Below, piece after piece: positions 8,373-16,607 of a DNA stretch of 64,000 bases (its first letter is position 1; every line of letters begins with the position of its first letter). Made by a program: the position numbers and the translations under genes. The notes beneath the pieces were generated by a model that worked only from the letters and a program-made list of their open reading frames with translations, made no database searches and was not told where the DNA came from. Source of the stretch: an uncultured Clostridia bacterium (GTDB taxonomy: Bacteria > Bacillota > Clostridia > Oscillospirales > Ruminococcaceae); contig CANQVE010000001.1 of the NCBI GenBank assembly GCA_947627205.1, positions 151,532-215,531 on the forward strand. Direction: 5' to 3'.

Positions 8373-9593
8373 TCACTCGGCGATATATTCGCTCATCTGC
8401 TTTATCAGCGCGTTTTCTACAAGCGCGTCAATAAGCACGCCGTTTTCGGTATATTCTTCGGAAAAGACTTTTCCGTTCTGACGTATCTGCGCGGACAAGC
8501 CCGCCTTTTCATAAGGCAAAAGCAGTTTCATTCTGCGCGAGGTCTGAGGAAGATTTCTGGAAATAGCCAGCATAAGCTCGGGGATACCCTCGTTTTTCAG
8601 TGCGGATATTTTTACCGTTCTTTCATCTGTCGGAAGCTCCTCGCTTATTTTATCGCATTTGTTTAAGACAGTCACGACGGGTATTTCCGCCGCTCCGAGC
8701 TCTGCAAGAGTTTTCAGAGTAACTTCGGCTTTTTCGGCGGATTCGGGATCGGACGCGTCACATACATGAATGATGATATCTGCGCTCGCGGCTTCTTCGA
8801 GAGTGGATTTGAACGCTTCTACAAGGTTATGAGGCAGTCTGCGGATAAGCCCTACGGTATCTATAAGCACAAGATTTCTTCCGTCGGGAAGTTCAACTGA
8901 ACGTGCGGTAGGATCGAGCGTCGCAAAGAGCTTGTCTTCCGCAAGGACTCCCGCTCCCGTCAGGAGATTTAACAGCGTGGATTTTCCCGCGTTTGTATAA
9001 CCGACGACGGCGCCTACTTGTACATTGTCTTTCTTCCTGCGTGAACGCATGAGACCGCGCCGCTTTTCAAGCTCGCGAAGTTCTTCCGACAGCTTGTCTA
9101 TGCGCCTGCGGATATGACGGCGGTCGGTTTCGAGCTGAGTTTCTCCCGGACCGCGCGTGCCTATTCCTCCTCCAAGTCTGGAAAGGCTCGTGCCTATTCC
9201 CATAAGCCTCGGCAGGCGGTATTTGAGCTGGGCAAGCTCAACCTGGAGCTTTCCCTCTGCGGAAACCGCGCGTCCTGCGAAAATATCGAGGATAAGCATT
9301 GTGCGGTCGATAACTCGGACTTCCGCCGCGTCCTCTATGTTTCTTATCTGCGAAGCGGTAAGCTCGCAGTCGAATATAAGAAGTTCGGCGGAATACAGCC
9401 TGCAAAGCTCGGATATCTCACTAAGTTTTCCCTCTCCGACAACGGTTGCCGATTCGTATGCTTCGCGCTTTTGTATAACGCGCGCCGTTTCTTCCGCACC
9501 CGCTGTTTTAGCAAGTTCGGAAAGTTCGTCTAATGATATATCGCAGTCGTATTCACCCGTATCTACGGAAACCAGAATTGCTTTTTCGGGCAT
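8373..9593 (-). CDS. hflX: GTPase HflX, ribosome-associated
   Basis: GTPase that binds 50S/70S ribosomes and rescues or splits stalled ribosomes under stress (known for the family). 406 residues. N-terminal nucleotide-binding-like domain, the HflX-specific GGGIGTRGPGETQLETDRR segment (about 141-159), coiled helices, then a G domain from about residue 195 with Walker A GYTNAGKST, switch region DPTARSV, G3 DTVGL and G4 NKCD. Start ATG 9593 has AAAGGAG upstream. Own promoter on the minus strand, divergent from nadB. Confidence 0.95.
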   Translation of the reverse strand: MPEKAILVSVDTGEYDCDISLDELSELAKTAGAEETARVIQKREAYESATVVGEGKLSEISELCRLYSAELLIFDCELTASQIRNIEDAAEVRVIDRTMLILDIFAGRAVSAEGKLQVELAQLKYRLPRLMGIGTSLSRLGGGIGTRGPGETQLETDRRHIRRRIDKLSEELRELEKRRGLMRSRRKKDNVQVGAVVGYTNAGKSTLLNLLTGAGVLAEDKLFATLDPTARSVELPDGRNLVLIDTVGLIRRLPHNLVEAFKSTLEEAASADIIIHVCDASDPESAEKAEVTLKTLAELGAAEIPVVTVLNKCDKISEELPTDERTVKISALKNEGIPELMLAISRNLPQTSRRMKLLLPYEKAGLSAQIRQNGKVFSEEYTENGVLIDALVENALIKQMSEYIAE

Positions 9594-9645
9594 TTTATTC
9601 TCCTTTGGTTTTTATCATGCCTTAAAAAATAAGACCTTAAAAAAG

Positions 9646-9674
9646 ATTATAGCATTTTTTATACGCCTTGTCAA
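9646..9674 (-). promoter_or_regulatory. hflX promoter
   Basis: On the minus strand TTGACA (9674-9669), 17-base spacer, TATAAT (9651-9646): a consensus sigma-A promoter about 50 bases before hflX. Confidence 0.8.
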
Positions 9675-9730
9675 GTTCTCGGTCTATAAAACCTTAAAGC
9701 TCAAAAGGCGGGCTTTAGAAAGGACAAACT

Positions 9731-11215
9731 ATGAAATTCAAGAGATTTGACGTGCTTATTGTCGGCACGGGAATTTCGGGCATTTATGCGGCGCTCAACC
9801 TTGATACCAAACTGAAAGTGCTTATGCTGTCGAAAAAGGAGCTTTCGCTTTGCAACTCTGCTCTTGCGCAGGGCGGCGTTGCGGCAGTTATGGACAGCAA
9901 GAATGATGATTTTGAGCTGCACATAAAGGACACGCTTATTGCGGGACAGTATAAAAACAACCTCGACAATGTAAAGATACTTGTCGAGCAAGGTCCCCGC
10001 GATGTTGAAAGACTCGTGGAAAAATACGGAGTGGATTTCGACAGAAACGACGACGGCTCGCTTGCGCTGACGCTTGAGGGCGGACATTCGCGCAGGAGAA
10101 TTGCACATCACAAGGACACAACGGGAAAGGAAATTGAAACGTGTCTTATTGCGCAGGTTGAAAAGCTGAAGAATGTTACCGTTATAAATCACTCGGTGCT
10201 GTGCAGACTTGAAAAGGACAACGGGCTGTTCTTTGCGGACGTGTTTACCGAAAACGGCTCTCACGAATATTACTGCGCGAATTTTGTAATTATGGCGACA
10301 GGCGGAATAGGCAGAGTGTATAAATATACGACAAACTCCGAAATTGCCACGGGCGACGGTATTGCTTTAGCTCACGACTTAGGCGCGGAGATAAAGAATT
10401 TAAGTTATGTTCAGTTTCACCCGACCGCTTTTGCCGACAAGAAAAACAACGAGTGCTTTCTCGTGTCGGAGGCAGTGCGCGGAGAGGGAGCGTATCTCTT
10501 AAACTGCAACAAAGAGCGCTTTATGCCCGCGTATGAACCCGAAAGAAAAGAGCTTGCGCCGAGAGACGTTGTTTCAAAATGCATTATGGAAGAACAGAAG
10601 AAAACAGGCTCCGACGAATTCTGGCTCGACATTTCATATAAGGACGCGGATTTCATCAAAAACCGATTCCCGATGATATATGAAAACGTGCTCGAAAAAG
10701 GCTATGACATGACAAAAGAGCCTATACCGATATATCCCTGCCAGCACTATCTTATGGGCGGGATAAATGTAGACGGAAAAGGCGCGACAAATGTTCAGGG
10801 GCTGTATTCCGCGGGAGAATGTTCGCATACGGGCGTTCACGGGAAAAACAGGCTTGCGTCGAACTCTCTGCTTGAAGCGCTTGTTTTTTCAAGGCTTATC
10901 GCCGAGGACATAAACTCAAAGGATATTTCACAAAAACAGCCCGAAGCAGAATATCCCATGAGCGAGCCTAAAGGAAAGCCTCTCGCAAACAAAGCCGAAA
11001 TTCAGGACGAGATACGCTCTATTATGCAGAAAGCATATTTTGTCTACCCCGATTATGACGAGACCGAGAAAGGTCTTAAAAGGATAAAAGAGATAAAAGA
11101 CGACCTCGAAAACGGCGGGTATGAGATAAATGCAGACCATACCGAAACAAGGTCTTTAGCTGTGGTTGCTTTTATAATCCTTAGTGAAATTTGGGAAAGG
11201 AGAAACGAAGAATGA
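9731..11215 (+). CDS. nadB: L-aspartate oxidase
   Basis: FAD enzyme oxidising L-aspartate to iminoaspartate, first step of de novo NAD synthesis; in anaerobes fumarate can replace O2 as acceptor. 494 residues. N-terminal dinucleotide-binding motif VGTGISGIYAAL, the flavoprotein active-site region FHPTAF, AVRGEGAYLLN, and the C-terminal FAD region GLYSAGECSHTGVHGKNRLASNSLLE. Shorter than E. coli NadB (about 540). AAAGG precedes ATG 9731. It overlaps nadC by ATGA. No nadA is seen in the window. Confidence 0.94.
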   Translation: MKFKRFDVLIVGTGISGIYAALNLDTKLKVLMLSKKELSLCNSALAQGGVAAVMDSKNDDFELHIKDTLIAGQYKNNLDNVKILVEQGPRDVERLVEKYGVDFDRNDDGSLALTLEGGHSRRRIAHHKDTTGKEIETCLIAQVEKLKNVTVINHSVLCRLEKDNGLFFADVFTENGSHEYYCANFVIMATGGIGRVYKYTTNSEIATGDGIALAHDLGAEIKNLSYVQFHPTAFADKKNNECFLVSEAVRGEGAYLLNCNKERFMPAYEPERKELAPRDVVSKCIMEEQKKTGSDEFWLDISYKDADFIKNRFPMIYENVLEKGYDMTKEPIPIYPCQHYLMGGINVDGKGATNVQGLYSAGECSHTGVHGKNRLASNSLLEALVFSRLIAEDINSKDISQKQPEAEYPMSEPKGKPLANKAEIQDEIRSIMQKAYFVYPDYDETEKGLKRIKEIKDDLENGGYEINADHTETRSLAVVAFIILSEIWERRNEE

Positions 11216-12051
11216 TACTCCTGCCGTTTTACGTTGACGACCTTATAAAAACAGCGCTCAATGAAGATATAAACTACATCGACAGCACCGCAGATCTTCT
11301 TATTGACGAAAATTCAATTTCAAGCGCGTACTTTATGGCAAAGGCTGACGGAGTGCTTGCGGGAATTGAAATTGCGCTGAGAGTGTTTACAATTTTAGAT
11401 CCCGATATGAAAATGACAGTGTACAAAAAAGACGGGGACAAGATAAAAAAAGGCGAGATTATCGCAGATTTCTGCGGTCACACGCGCCTTATGCTCAAAG
11501 CCGAAAGAACTGCGCTCAATATTTTACAGCACATGAGCGGGATCGCGACCTATACGAACAAGTGCGTTGAGGCTGTAAAAGGCACAAAAGCGTCGATAAC
11601 AGATACGCGAAAGACTCTTCCCGGGCTTCGCGCGCTTCAGAAATACTCGGTGACGGTTGGCGGCGGCAGAAATCACCGTTATAATCTGACGGACGCGGCA
11701 ATGCTCAAGGACAATCACATTGACGCATACGGAGGCATTATTCCCGCGGTAGAAGCGCTCCGCAAAAAGGCGGGACACATGCTCCAGATAGAAGTTGAAA
11801 CAAGGAATATTGAAGAAGTAAAAGAAGCGCTGGAGTGCAATGTAAATGTGATAATGCTCGACAATATGAGCACCGAGCAGATGAAAGAAGCTGTAGAGCT
11901 TATAAACGGGCGGGCTAAGACCGAGGCATCGGGAAACGTGACGCTAGAGAACATTCGCGAAGTTGCCGAGACGGGTGTCGATATAATCAGCCTTGGCGCG
12001 CTTACGCACAGTGTTTCGGCGTTTGATATTTCAATGAAATGGAAGAAATAA
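11212..12051 (+). CDS. nadC: nicotinate-nucleotide pyrophosphorylase (carboxylating)
   Basis: Quinolinate phosphoribosyltransferase: quinolinate plus PRPP gives nicotinate mononucleotide, CO2 and PPi. 279 residues. Family motifs: ALNEDINYIDSTADLL, ERTALNILQHMSGIATYT, TRKTLPGLR, GGGRNHRYNL and the C-terminal GVDIISLGALTHS. Start ATG 11212 (GGAG at 11199-11202) overlaps the nadB stop by four bases, so translation is probably coupled. Downstream at 12 bases is a small FakA-domain gene. Confidence 0.96.
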   Translation: MILLPFYVDDLIKTALNEDINYIDSTADLLIDENSISSAYFMAKADGVLAGIEIALRVFTILDPDMKMTVYKKDGDKIKKGEIIADFCGHTRLMLKAERTALNILQHMSGIATYTNKCVEAVKGTKASITDTRKTLPGLRALQKYSVTVGGGRNHRYNLTDAAMLKDNHIDAYGGIIPAVEALRKKAGHMLQIEVETRNIEEVKEALECNVNVIMLDNMSTEQMKEAVELINGRAKTEASGNVTLENIREVAETGVDIISLGALTHSVSAFDISMKWKK

Positions 12052-12062
12052 CGGAGGATAAT

Positions 12063-12323
12063 ATGGCGGACGATATTTTATACAGGTATGACACACAGCT
12101 TTTGATAGACGGAGAGAACATCGACGAGGACGAGCTTGACAGCTATATCCGCGAGCATTTTGTCGGCGACAGCCTGCTTGTTATAGCAGACGAGGATACG
12201 GCGAAAATCCATTTTCACACAAACGAGCCGTGGAAAATTCTCGAATATTGCAGAACGCTCGGCGAAATTTACGATATTGTCGTGGAAGATATGGTGAGAC
12301 AGGCTAGAGGCGACAAAGGATAA
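12063..12323 (+). CDS. stand-alone FakA/YloV C-terminal-type domain protein
   Basis: 86 residues from ATG 12063 (GGAGG 5-10 bases upstream). The sequence from YRYDTQLLI through GDSLLVIADEDTAKIHFHTNEPWKILEYC to VEDMVRQ matches the end of the fatty-acid-kinase subunit FakA (DAK2-domain fusion YloV), where this pattern of shared residues is typical. The kinase DhaL-like domain and the rest of FakA are missing. A stop directly upstream and a good ribosome-binding site suggest a real small gene and not a recent truncation. Function is unknown; its place behind nadBC suggests cotranscription. Related proteins are often named kinase to dihydroxyacetone kinase, which may mislead. Confidence 0.7.
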   Translation: MADDILYRYDTQLLIDGENIDEDELDSYIREHFVGDSLLVIADEDTAKIHFHTNEPWKILEYCRTLGEIYDIVVEDMVRQARGDKG

Positions 12324-12457
12324 GGAAAGGCACAAAGACGCGCAAGGGGGGGACCTTTTGGGTTCCCCTGCTATAATATAATTACAAACCTCAACCATTT
12401 TCTCTATGTCTATTGTCTAACATCTACACAATAAGATAAAAGAATCTTTAAAAAACA

Positions 12458-12486
12458 TTGCAAATTTAAAAGAATTATGGTATAAT
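12458..12486 (+). promoter_or_regulatory. promoter of the ATPase/Toprim-like operon
   Basis: TTGCAA (12458-12463), 17-base spacer, TATAAT (12481-12486). The -10 box lies inside a copy of the MITE-like repeat and leaves a leader of about 185 bases before the ATPase gene. A second TATAAT at 12601 has no convincing -35. Confidence 0.5.
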
Positions 12487-12610
12487 AATCTCAGAATGGT
12501 TAATATACTTTATGTCAGCGCACATCTGCAAAATTTTCTACAAAAATTTTTTTCGTGCGATAAATGTAATCGCAGAGTGCTTATTTCATAACACATATAC
12601 TATAATAACA
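12475..12610 (+). repeat. MITE-like repeat, copy 1
   Basis: About 135 bases. The order of blocks (TTATGGTATAATAATC, then TTATGTC, then CGCACATC, GCAAAATTTT, ACAAAA, CGTGCG) matches the reverse complement of 16308-16443. The CGCAC/GTGCG arms enclose AT-rich complementary runs and can form a long hairpin in the leader of the ATPase operon. No coding capacity. Together with the flanking sequence this fills the gap 12324-12674. Confidence 0.6.
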
Positions 12611-12674
12611 TCGACATATTGTATTTTTAAGTAGATTCAGAAAATAAATTTCAGAGAGAGGAAGAATATAATAT

Positions 12675-13730
12675 ATGATTACAGCTCTTGTTATAGAAAA
12701 TTTTAAGGTTTTCAGGCATATAGAATTTAAAGATCTTAAACGAATGACTTTGATTTCGGGTAGAAACAATATCGGTAAAAGTACCATACTTGAAGCTATG
12801 TTCTTATATATGGATCATTTATCCGTAGAATCATTCGGGAAATTGAATGGATTCCGAAGTACGGTTGGTATGGGTGTTGAAGGTTTATGGGAACCTTTGT
12901 TTTATCAGATGGATACGAATAACCCTATTCATATCACCGTTACCGACAATGACAGGACAGGACATCTGCTTTACGAGCGCGACGATCAATATTTACCGTC
13001 CGGTATCAGTGGTTTATCAGAAGAGGTTCTTGCAAATTTCCGAGCGGATACAAGAAGTTCTTATTCATTAGCCTGCTCTTTTTCAGATAGCAATTATAAG
13101 GAACAAGGTCATTTCACATTGAATAAAAACTCAGTTCTTAGGGATTTCACTACTTCACTTGCCGGAAATGAAAATCTACCAATGAAACCAACGAAGTTTA
13201 TGAATAATCTTTTTTTCCGCAATAATAACATTATAAATGATATTGGAAGAGTAGAATTGTCCGGTGAAAAACAGGAACTTGTCAGAGCATTAAAGGAAAT
13301 GGATCCTTCCATTGAAGATATTGTTACATTGGTAGTGCATGGCATAACACAGTTGTATATCAAAATTGCCGGAGAACTAAGACCTTTGCAATATGCCGGT
13401 GATGGAATTGCAAAACTTCTAAGCATCTGTTCATCAATAATGTGTCAGCAAAATGGTCTTGTTTTAATTGACGAAATAGAATCCGGCTTTCATTACTCTA
13501 TGTATGGCAAACTATGGAATCTTATTGATCATATCAGTCAAAGAGCAAACTGTCAAGTCGTTGCGACAACACACAGCTATGAATTGATTTCCGGAGTGAT
13601 AGACAATATAGATAAATGTAATGATTTCTGCTATTATAGGATAGGTAAGAAAAAAGAAAATACCGTTGCCTGTCGTTTCGACTATACAATGCTTCAAGGG
13701 GCATTGACGTCCGAAATGGAGGTAAGGTAA
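12675..13730 (+). CDS. AAA-family (OLD-like/AAA_15) ATPase, candidate defence protein
   Basis: 351 residues. ABC/SMC-type ATPase fold as in OLD and AAA_15 proteins: N-terminal VIENFKVFRHIEF, Walker A GRNNIGKST (about 29-37), a middle region without recognised motifs, a signature-like YAGDGIAKLL, Walker B LVLIDEIESG (Asp and Glu near 266-267) and an H-loop VVATTHS. No nuclease domain is fused; the next gene, overlapping by one base, encodes a Toprim-like protein. That split layout resembles the PARIS AriA/AriB pair and other OLD-type systems (family knowledge). DNA here is clearly more AT-rich than the nad genes before it. Function in defence is inferred, not shown. Confidence 0.8.
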   Translation: MITALVIENFKVFRHIEFKDLKRMTLISGRNNIGKSTILEAMFLYMDHLSVESFGKLNGFRSTVGMGVEGLWEPLFYQMDTNNPIHITVTDNDRTGHLLYERDDQYLPSGISGLSEEVLANFRADTRSSYSLACSFSDSNYKEQGHFTLNKNSVLRDFTTSLAGNENLPMKPTKFMNNLFFRNNNIINDIGRVELSGEKQELVRALKEMDPSIEDIVTLVVHGITQLYIKIAGELRPLQYAGDGIAKLLSICSSIMCQQNGLVLIDEIESGFHYSMYGKLWNLIDHISQRANCQVVATTHSYELISGVIDNIDKCNDFCYYRIGKKKENTVACRFDYTMLQGALTSEMEVR

Positions 13731-14398
13731 TGGCAATTGAAAATAAATGCATTATAAAACGATTTCTTATTCTTTGCGAAGGTATTGATACACAGAATTT
13801 TTTGATAGAGTATCTGAACAGTGATGTACTGAAGAAATACGACTCAAGATTCAGTAATGATATACAAATTCTTAATTTTGGTGGAATAAACGATTTAGAT
13901 AATTTTATTCTAAATTTGAAAAACATAGAACATTTTGATGAAGTGAACAGATTGTTGATTGTCAGAGACGCTGAAACGTATGTCCAAAAATCAATCAGTA
14001 TGATACAAAAATCATTAGAAAAAGCTGAACTTCCTGTACCAAATGGCTGTCATCAATGGAGCGAAGAAAACGAGGATATTAAAACAGCCTTTACATTGAT
14101 GCCATCATGTAATGCTGAACCTGTTTCCGGTGCACTTGAAAATCTTTGCTGGAAAATCATTAAAAATGATTTAAACGGTAAAATACGAAATGATGTGCAG
14201 AAATTTGTCGATTATATGGACAATACTTACAACAGCATAAAACCGCATGAACACAAGAGTAAACTTCATACCTATTTTTCTGTAAACTTACGATACATCT
14301 CTCATAAAATCGGCGAAGCAGCAAAAGCTGGAGCATTTGACTGGACTAGTCCAGAATTAAATGCTTTAAAGGAACTAATAGAGGATGGTTGGGTTTAA
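13730..14398 (+). CDS. Toprim-like DUF3226/DUF4435-type protein
   Basis: 222 residues; starts in a TAATG overlap with the ATPase gene, with GGAGG upstream, so the two are surely cotranslated. N-terminal RFLILCEGIDTQNFL fits the first Toprim strand with its conserved Glu, and LLIVRDAETYV (Asp about 80, Glu about 82) fits the acidic DxD-like second motif. C-terminal half is helical with HKSKLHTYFSV and a closing KELIEDGW. This family usually acts as the effector partner of an AAA ATPase; the exact Pfam assignment is by eye. Ends about 110 bases before a strong hairpin. Confidence 0.7.
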   Translation: MAIENKCIIKRFLILCEGIDTQNFLIEYLNSDVLKKYDSRFSNDIQILNFGGINDLDNFILNLKNIEHFDEVNRLLIVRDAETYVQKSISMIQKSLEKAELPVPNGCHQWSEENEDIKTAFTLMPSCNAEPVSGALENLCWKIIKNDLNGKIRNDVQKFVDYMDNTYNSIKPHEHKSKLHTYFSVNLRYISHKIGEAAKAGAFDWTSPELNALKELIEDGWV

Positions 14399-14505
14399 AT
14401 TTCTATGCCCTCAATAAGATAATGGGATATAGTTTATCTGATGTTTAAGTATTTAAGTAATAATAGACTTGTGAAAGATCACAACCTAATGCCTGTCTAA
14501 AAAAT

Positions 14506-14546
14506 TTAACGGTATCAGCGCAATTTTGCATTGATACCGTTAATTG
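14506..14546 (-). terminator. hairpin terminator, likely bidirectional
   Basis: Perfect 12-base stem (14506-14517 with 14532-14543). On the minus strand it is followed by a run of six T, so it best serves the small NrdD-like gene; on the plus strand it may also end the ATPase/Toprim operon. The rest of 14399-14652 shows nothing else. Confidence 0.7.
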
Positions 14547-14652
14547 TAAGCAGTAATGTACAACGGACCATGAGTATTATCCAAAACATTTTAATACGAA
14601 AAGTCAAGACAAATTACTAAAGATTACAAAAAAGTGAAAGGCTTAAATGCAC

Positions 14653-14931
14653 TCACATTACCTCGTGCTTTACACGAGCCTTTTCCTCGGCGCGCTTCGC
14701 GTTGTTGAAACGGTCGAGAGTTCCTACGAGATAACCCGTTATCCTGCGGATACGCTGGAAAGGAACTTCCGCAAAGCTGTACTTTGCGTTTACATAACCG
14801 CCGTCAAGCTCAAGCTCGATAGCTCTGAGCGTTTTGTCGGGGTATTTTTCCCTCGCTTCGTTGATGTAATACTGAACCTCAGCTTCTGAAAGGCTTCCGC
14901 CCATAACGTTAATATCAATCATTTTTATCAA
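14653..14931 (-). CDS. small protein resembling the C-terminus of class III ribonucleotide reductase
   Basis: 92 residues. The second half, with RRITGYLVGTLDRFNNAK and RVKH, resembles the C-terminal glycyl-radical region of anaerobic ribonucleoside-triphosphate reductase NrdD (R-x-x-GYL then FN..K..E...RVKH). The Gly near residue 66 occupies the radical position. The first 55 residues form a short beta/alpha region beginning MIDINVMGG. There is no barrel domain and no NrdG activase next to it. It has its own consensus promoter and terminator. Such short proteins are commonly named anaerobic ribonucleoside-triphosphate reductase; whether this one carries a radical, works as a spare part like YfiD/GrcA, or does neither is unknown. 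Confidence 0.65.
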   Translation of the reverse strand: MIKMIDINVMGGSLSEAEVQYYINEAREKYPDKTLRAIELELDGGYVNAKYSFAEVPFQRIRRITGYLVGTLDRFNNAKRAEEKARVKHEVM

Positions 14932-14962
14932 TCTCCTATCAATATTTTTGGGGTGTGATTAG

Positions 14963-14991
14963 AGTATAACACAATATCTTGTATATGTCAA
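14963..14991 (-). promoter_or_regulatory. promoter of the NrdD-like small gene
   Basis: Minus strand TTGACA (14991-14986), 17-base spacer, TATACT (14968-14963), about 32 bases before the start codon. Confidence 0.75.
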
Positions 14992-15034
14992 TTAGCAAAT
15001 TACACAATTTTTTGATAATTTTTTTGTACATGCT

Positions 15035-16141
15035 TCAGACAACGACCTTGTTCTTTCCGCTGTTTTTCCCCTCGTAAAGCCGTTTATCCGCGGCCGAGAT
15101 AAGCATATCCATATATGTAGAAGACTGAGCGCCCGAATTTATTTTAAGCTCTGTATAATTTGCAAGTCCGAATGTCATACTTACATTGATGTTCTCTTCA
15201 TTATAAACCAGACCGAGCTTATTTATGTGCGATCTTATTTTTTCCGTGCGGGCGAGGCAGTCATTTCTTGTGCCTAAAAGTATCATCAAAATTTCCTCGC
15301 CGCCCCAGCGCACCGCTATATCTCCCTCTCTGACTTCATCAAGAAATACCTTTGCGACATTTTTCAGCACTATATCCCCGCAGTCGTGACCGTAGGTGTC
15401 GTTTATCTTCTTGAAGTCGTCTATGTCGCCCATTATAACGCAGAAGCTCTCTTCTTTCTTCATGAGCTCGTCAAAATAACCCCACAAGGCATGGCGGTTA
15501 TAAAGTCCCGTGAGCGCGTCATGTTCGGCTATGTATTCAAGCTCTTCGTTCTTTTTGCCAAGCTCTCTTATCAGCCCTGATATCTCCGCGCAGAACATCA
15601 GCGTAAATGCACACAAGCAGACCATTGCGAAGAAAATATTGACGGTTTTCATTATGATCGTCCCCGTAGCATTCAGGGTATGAATATTCATCAGCTCATA
15701 GAACGGACCGAAAATATTGTCGAAAACAACACTTATTATCAGCAGAATGACCGACGCAGACGTAAACAGAACGATCTGCTTTCTGAATTTTTCCCTGCTC
15801 CCGTAAAAGAACAGGCAATATGCCGCGATGGGAATTGTCAGCAGATAGTAAACGTAAAATCCGACGTCTACTCCCAGAAACAGCGTGCAGAGAAAAGCAT
15901 GTACGACTATTTCGGAATAAATAGCGTTTATCCAATTGTCTGCGTGCTCGGATACTGTGCCTTTGTCGCAGGCCGCCGCGCAGCAAATGTAAAGGGTTAC
16001 GCTCAGGACATTAAATCCTGCCAGCAAAAAATAACTAAGCGATGCAAATTCTATCAGAAAGGTCAGATGCGTCACGGCACAGCAAATACAGATGAGCCTG
16101 AATTTATTATCGACAGAAAATTTTGACGCATCAAATTTCAT
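15035..16141 (-). CDS. membrane-bound diguanylate cyclase (GGDEF)
   Basis: Makes cyclic di-GMP from two GTP. 368 residues: about six hydrophobic helices in the first 190 residues (an uncharacterised membrane sensor region), a short linker RELGKKNEELEYIAEHDALTG shared by GGDEF proteins, then the GGDEF domain with GDIDDFKKINDTYGHDCGD and active-site RWGGEEI (280-284). An RxxD inhibitory site (REGD, 271-274) lies five residues before the GGEE, so product inhibition is expected. GGAG is 12 bases before ATG 16141. Stands alone between convergent or divergent neighbours. Confidence 0.93.
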   Translation of the reverse strand: MKFDASKFSVDNKFRLICICCAVTHLTFLIEFASLSYFLLAGFNVLSVTLYICCAAACDKGTVSEHADNWINAIYSEIVVHAFLCTLFLGVDVGFYVYYLLTIPIAAYCLFFYGSREKFRKQIVLFTSASVILLIISVVFDNIFGPFYELMNIHTLNATGTIIMKTVNIFFAMVCLCAFTLMFCAEISGLIRELGKKNEELEYIAEHDALTGLYNRHALWGYFDELMKKEESFCVIMGDIDDFKKINDTYGHDCGDIVLKNVAKVFLDEVREGDIAVRWGGEEILMILLGTRNDCLARTEKIRSHINKLGLVYNEENINVSMTFGLANYTELKINSGAQSSTYMDMLISAADKRLYEGKNSGKNKVVV

Positions 16142-16307
16142 CTCTTTCGCTCCCTCTTTAAATAATTTGCAGATATTTACCGATAACTAACACATATCTG
16201 CCCAAAACATTATAATCCCTAATACTAAAAATGTGATCTATTTCTTTCTCACTATAGGAAGAATTTTACAGATTCCTTGCAAAATAATTCAAGCGTGTAC
16301 TTTTTAT

Positions 16308-16443
16308 AATTATACCATAAATTCGCAAGAATTTATGGTATAATTGTCCATTACCGCACGGAGCAAAATTTTGTAAAAAATTTTGCGGATGTGCGTGGAC
16401 ATAAATGTATAATAATCGCCTTGCGATTATTATACCATAAACT
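16308..16443 (-). repeat. MITE-like repeat, copy 2, with three hairpins
   Basis: Contains three consecutive inverted repeats: a 17-base perfect stem with GCAA loop (16308-16345), a stem in an AAAATTTT-rich segment with CGCAC/GTGCG base (about 16354-16396), and a 12-base stem (16408-16434). Read on the minus strand it matches the element at 12475-12610. Ends carry TTATACCATAAA-type sequence in inverted orientation. Lies in the 465-base gap between the diguanylate cyclase and rubrerythrin genes. Confidence 0.65.
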
Positions 16444-16538
16444 GCGGAGAAAATCAACCGTTTTTTATAACATCTACACAACTTATTGTAAAAAAAATTT
16501 TAATGACACAACATTGAGTAAATTTTGCGCTTTTGGTA

Positions 16539-16567
16539 TTGACAAATTATTTTTTTTATGGTAATAT
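16539..16567 (+). promoter_or_regulatory. rubrerythrin promoter
   Basis: TTGACA (16539-16544), 17-base spacer, TAATAT (16562-16567), about 40 bases before the ATG. Probably drives rubrerythrin and rubredoxin together. No clear PerR box was identified. Confidence 0.7.
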
Positions 16568-16607
16568 AAATTTATCCAAAAATTTTATAAATCAGGAGGT
16601 TTTTATT

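Noticed and set aside
9594..9730. NAD-related riboswitch or NiaR/NrtR operator before nadB
   Set aside because: Short divergent gap with the hflX promoter; no recognisable riboswitch fold or operator seen by eye.
12324..12400. GGGGGGACC/GGTTCCCC hairpin as terminator of the nadBC operon
   Set aside because: Imperfect stem with a bulge and no T-run; too weak to list.
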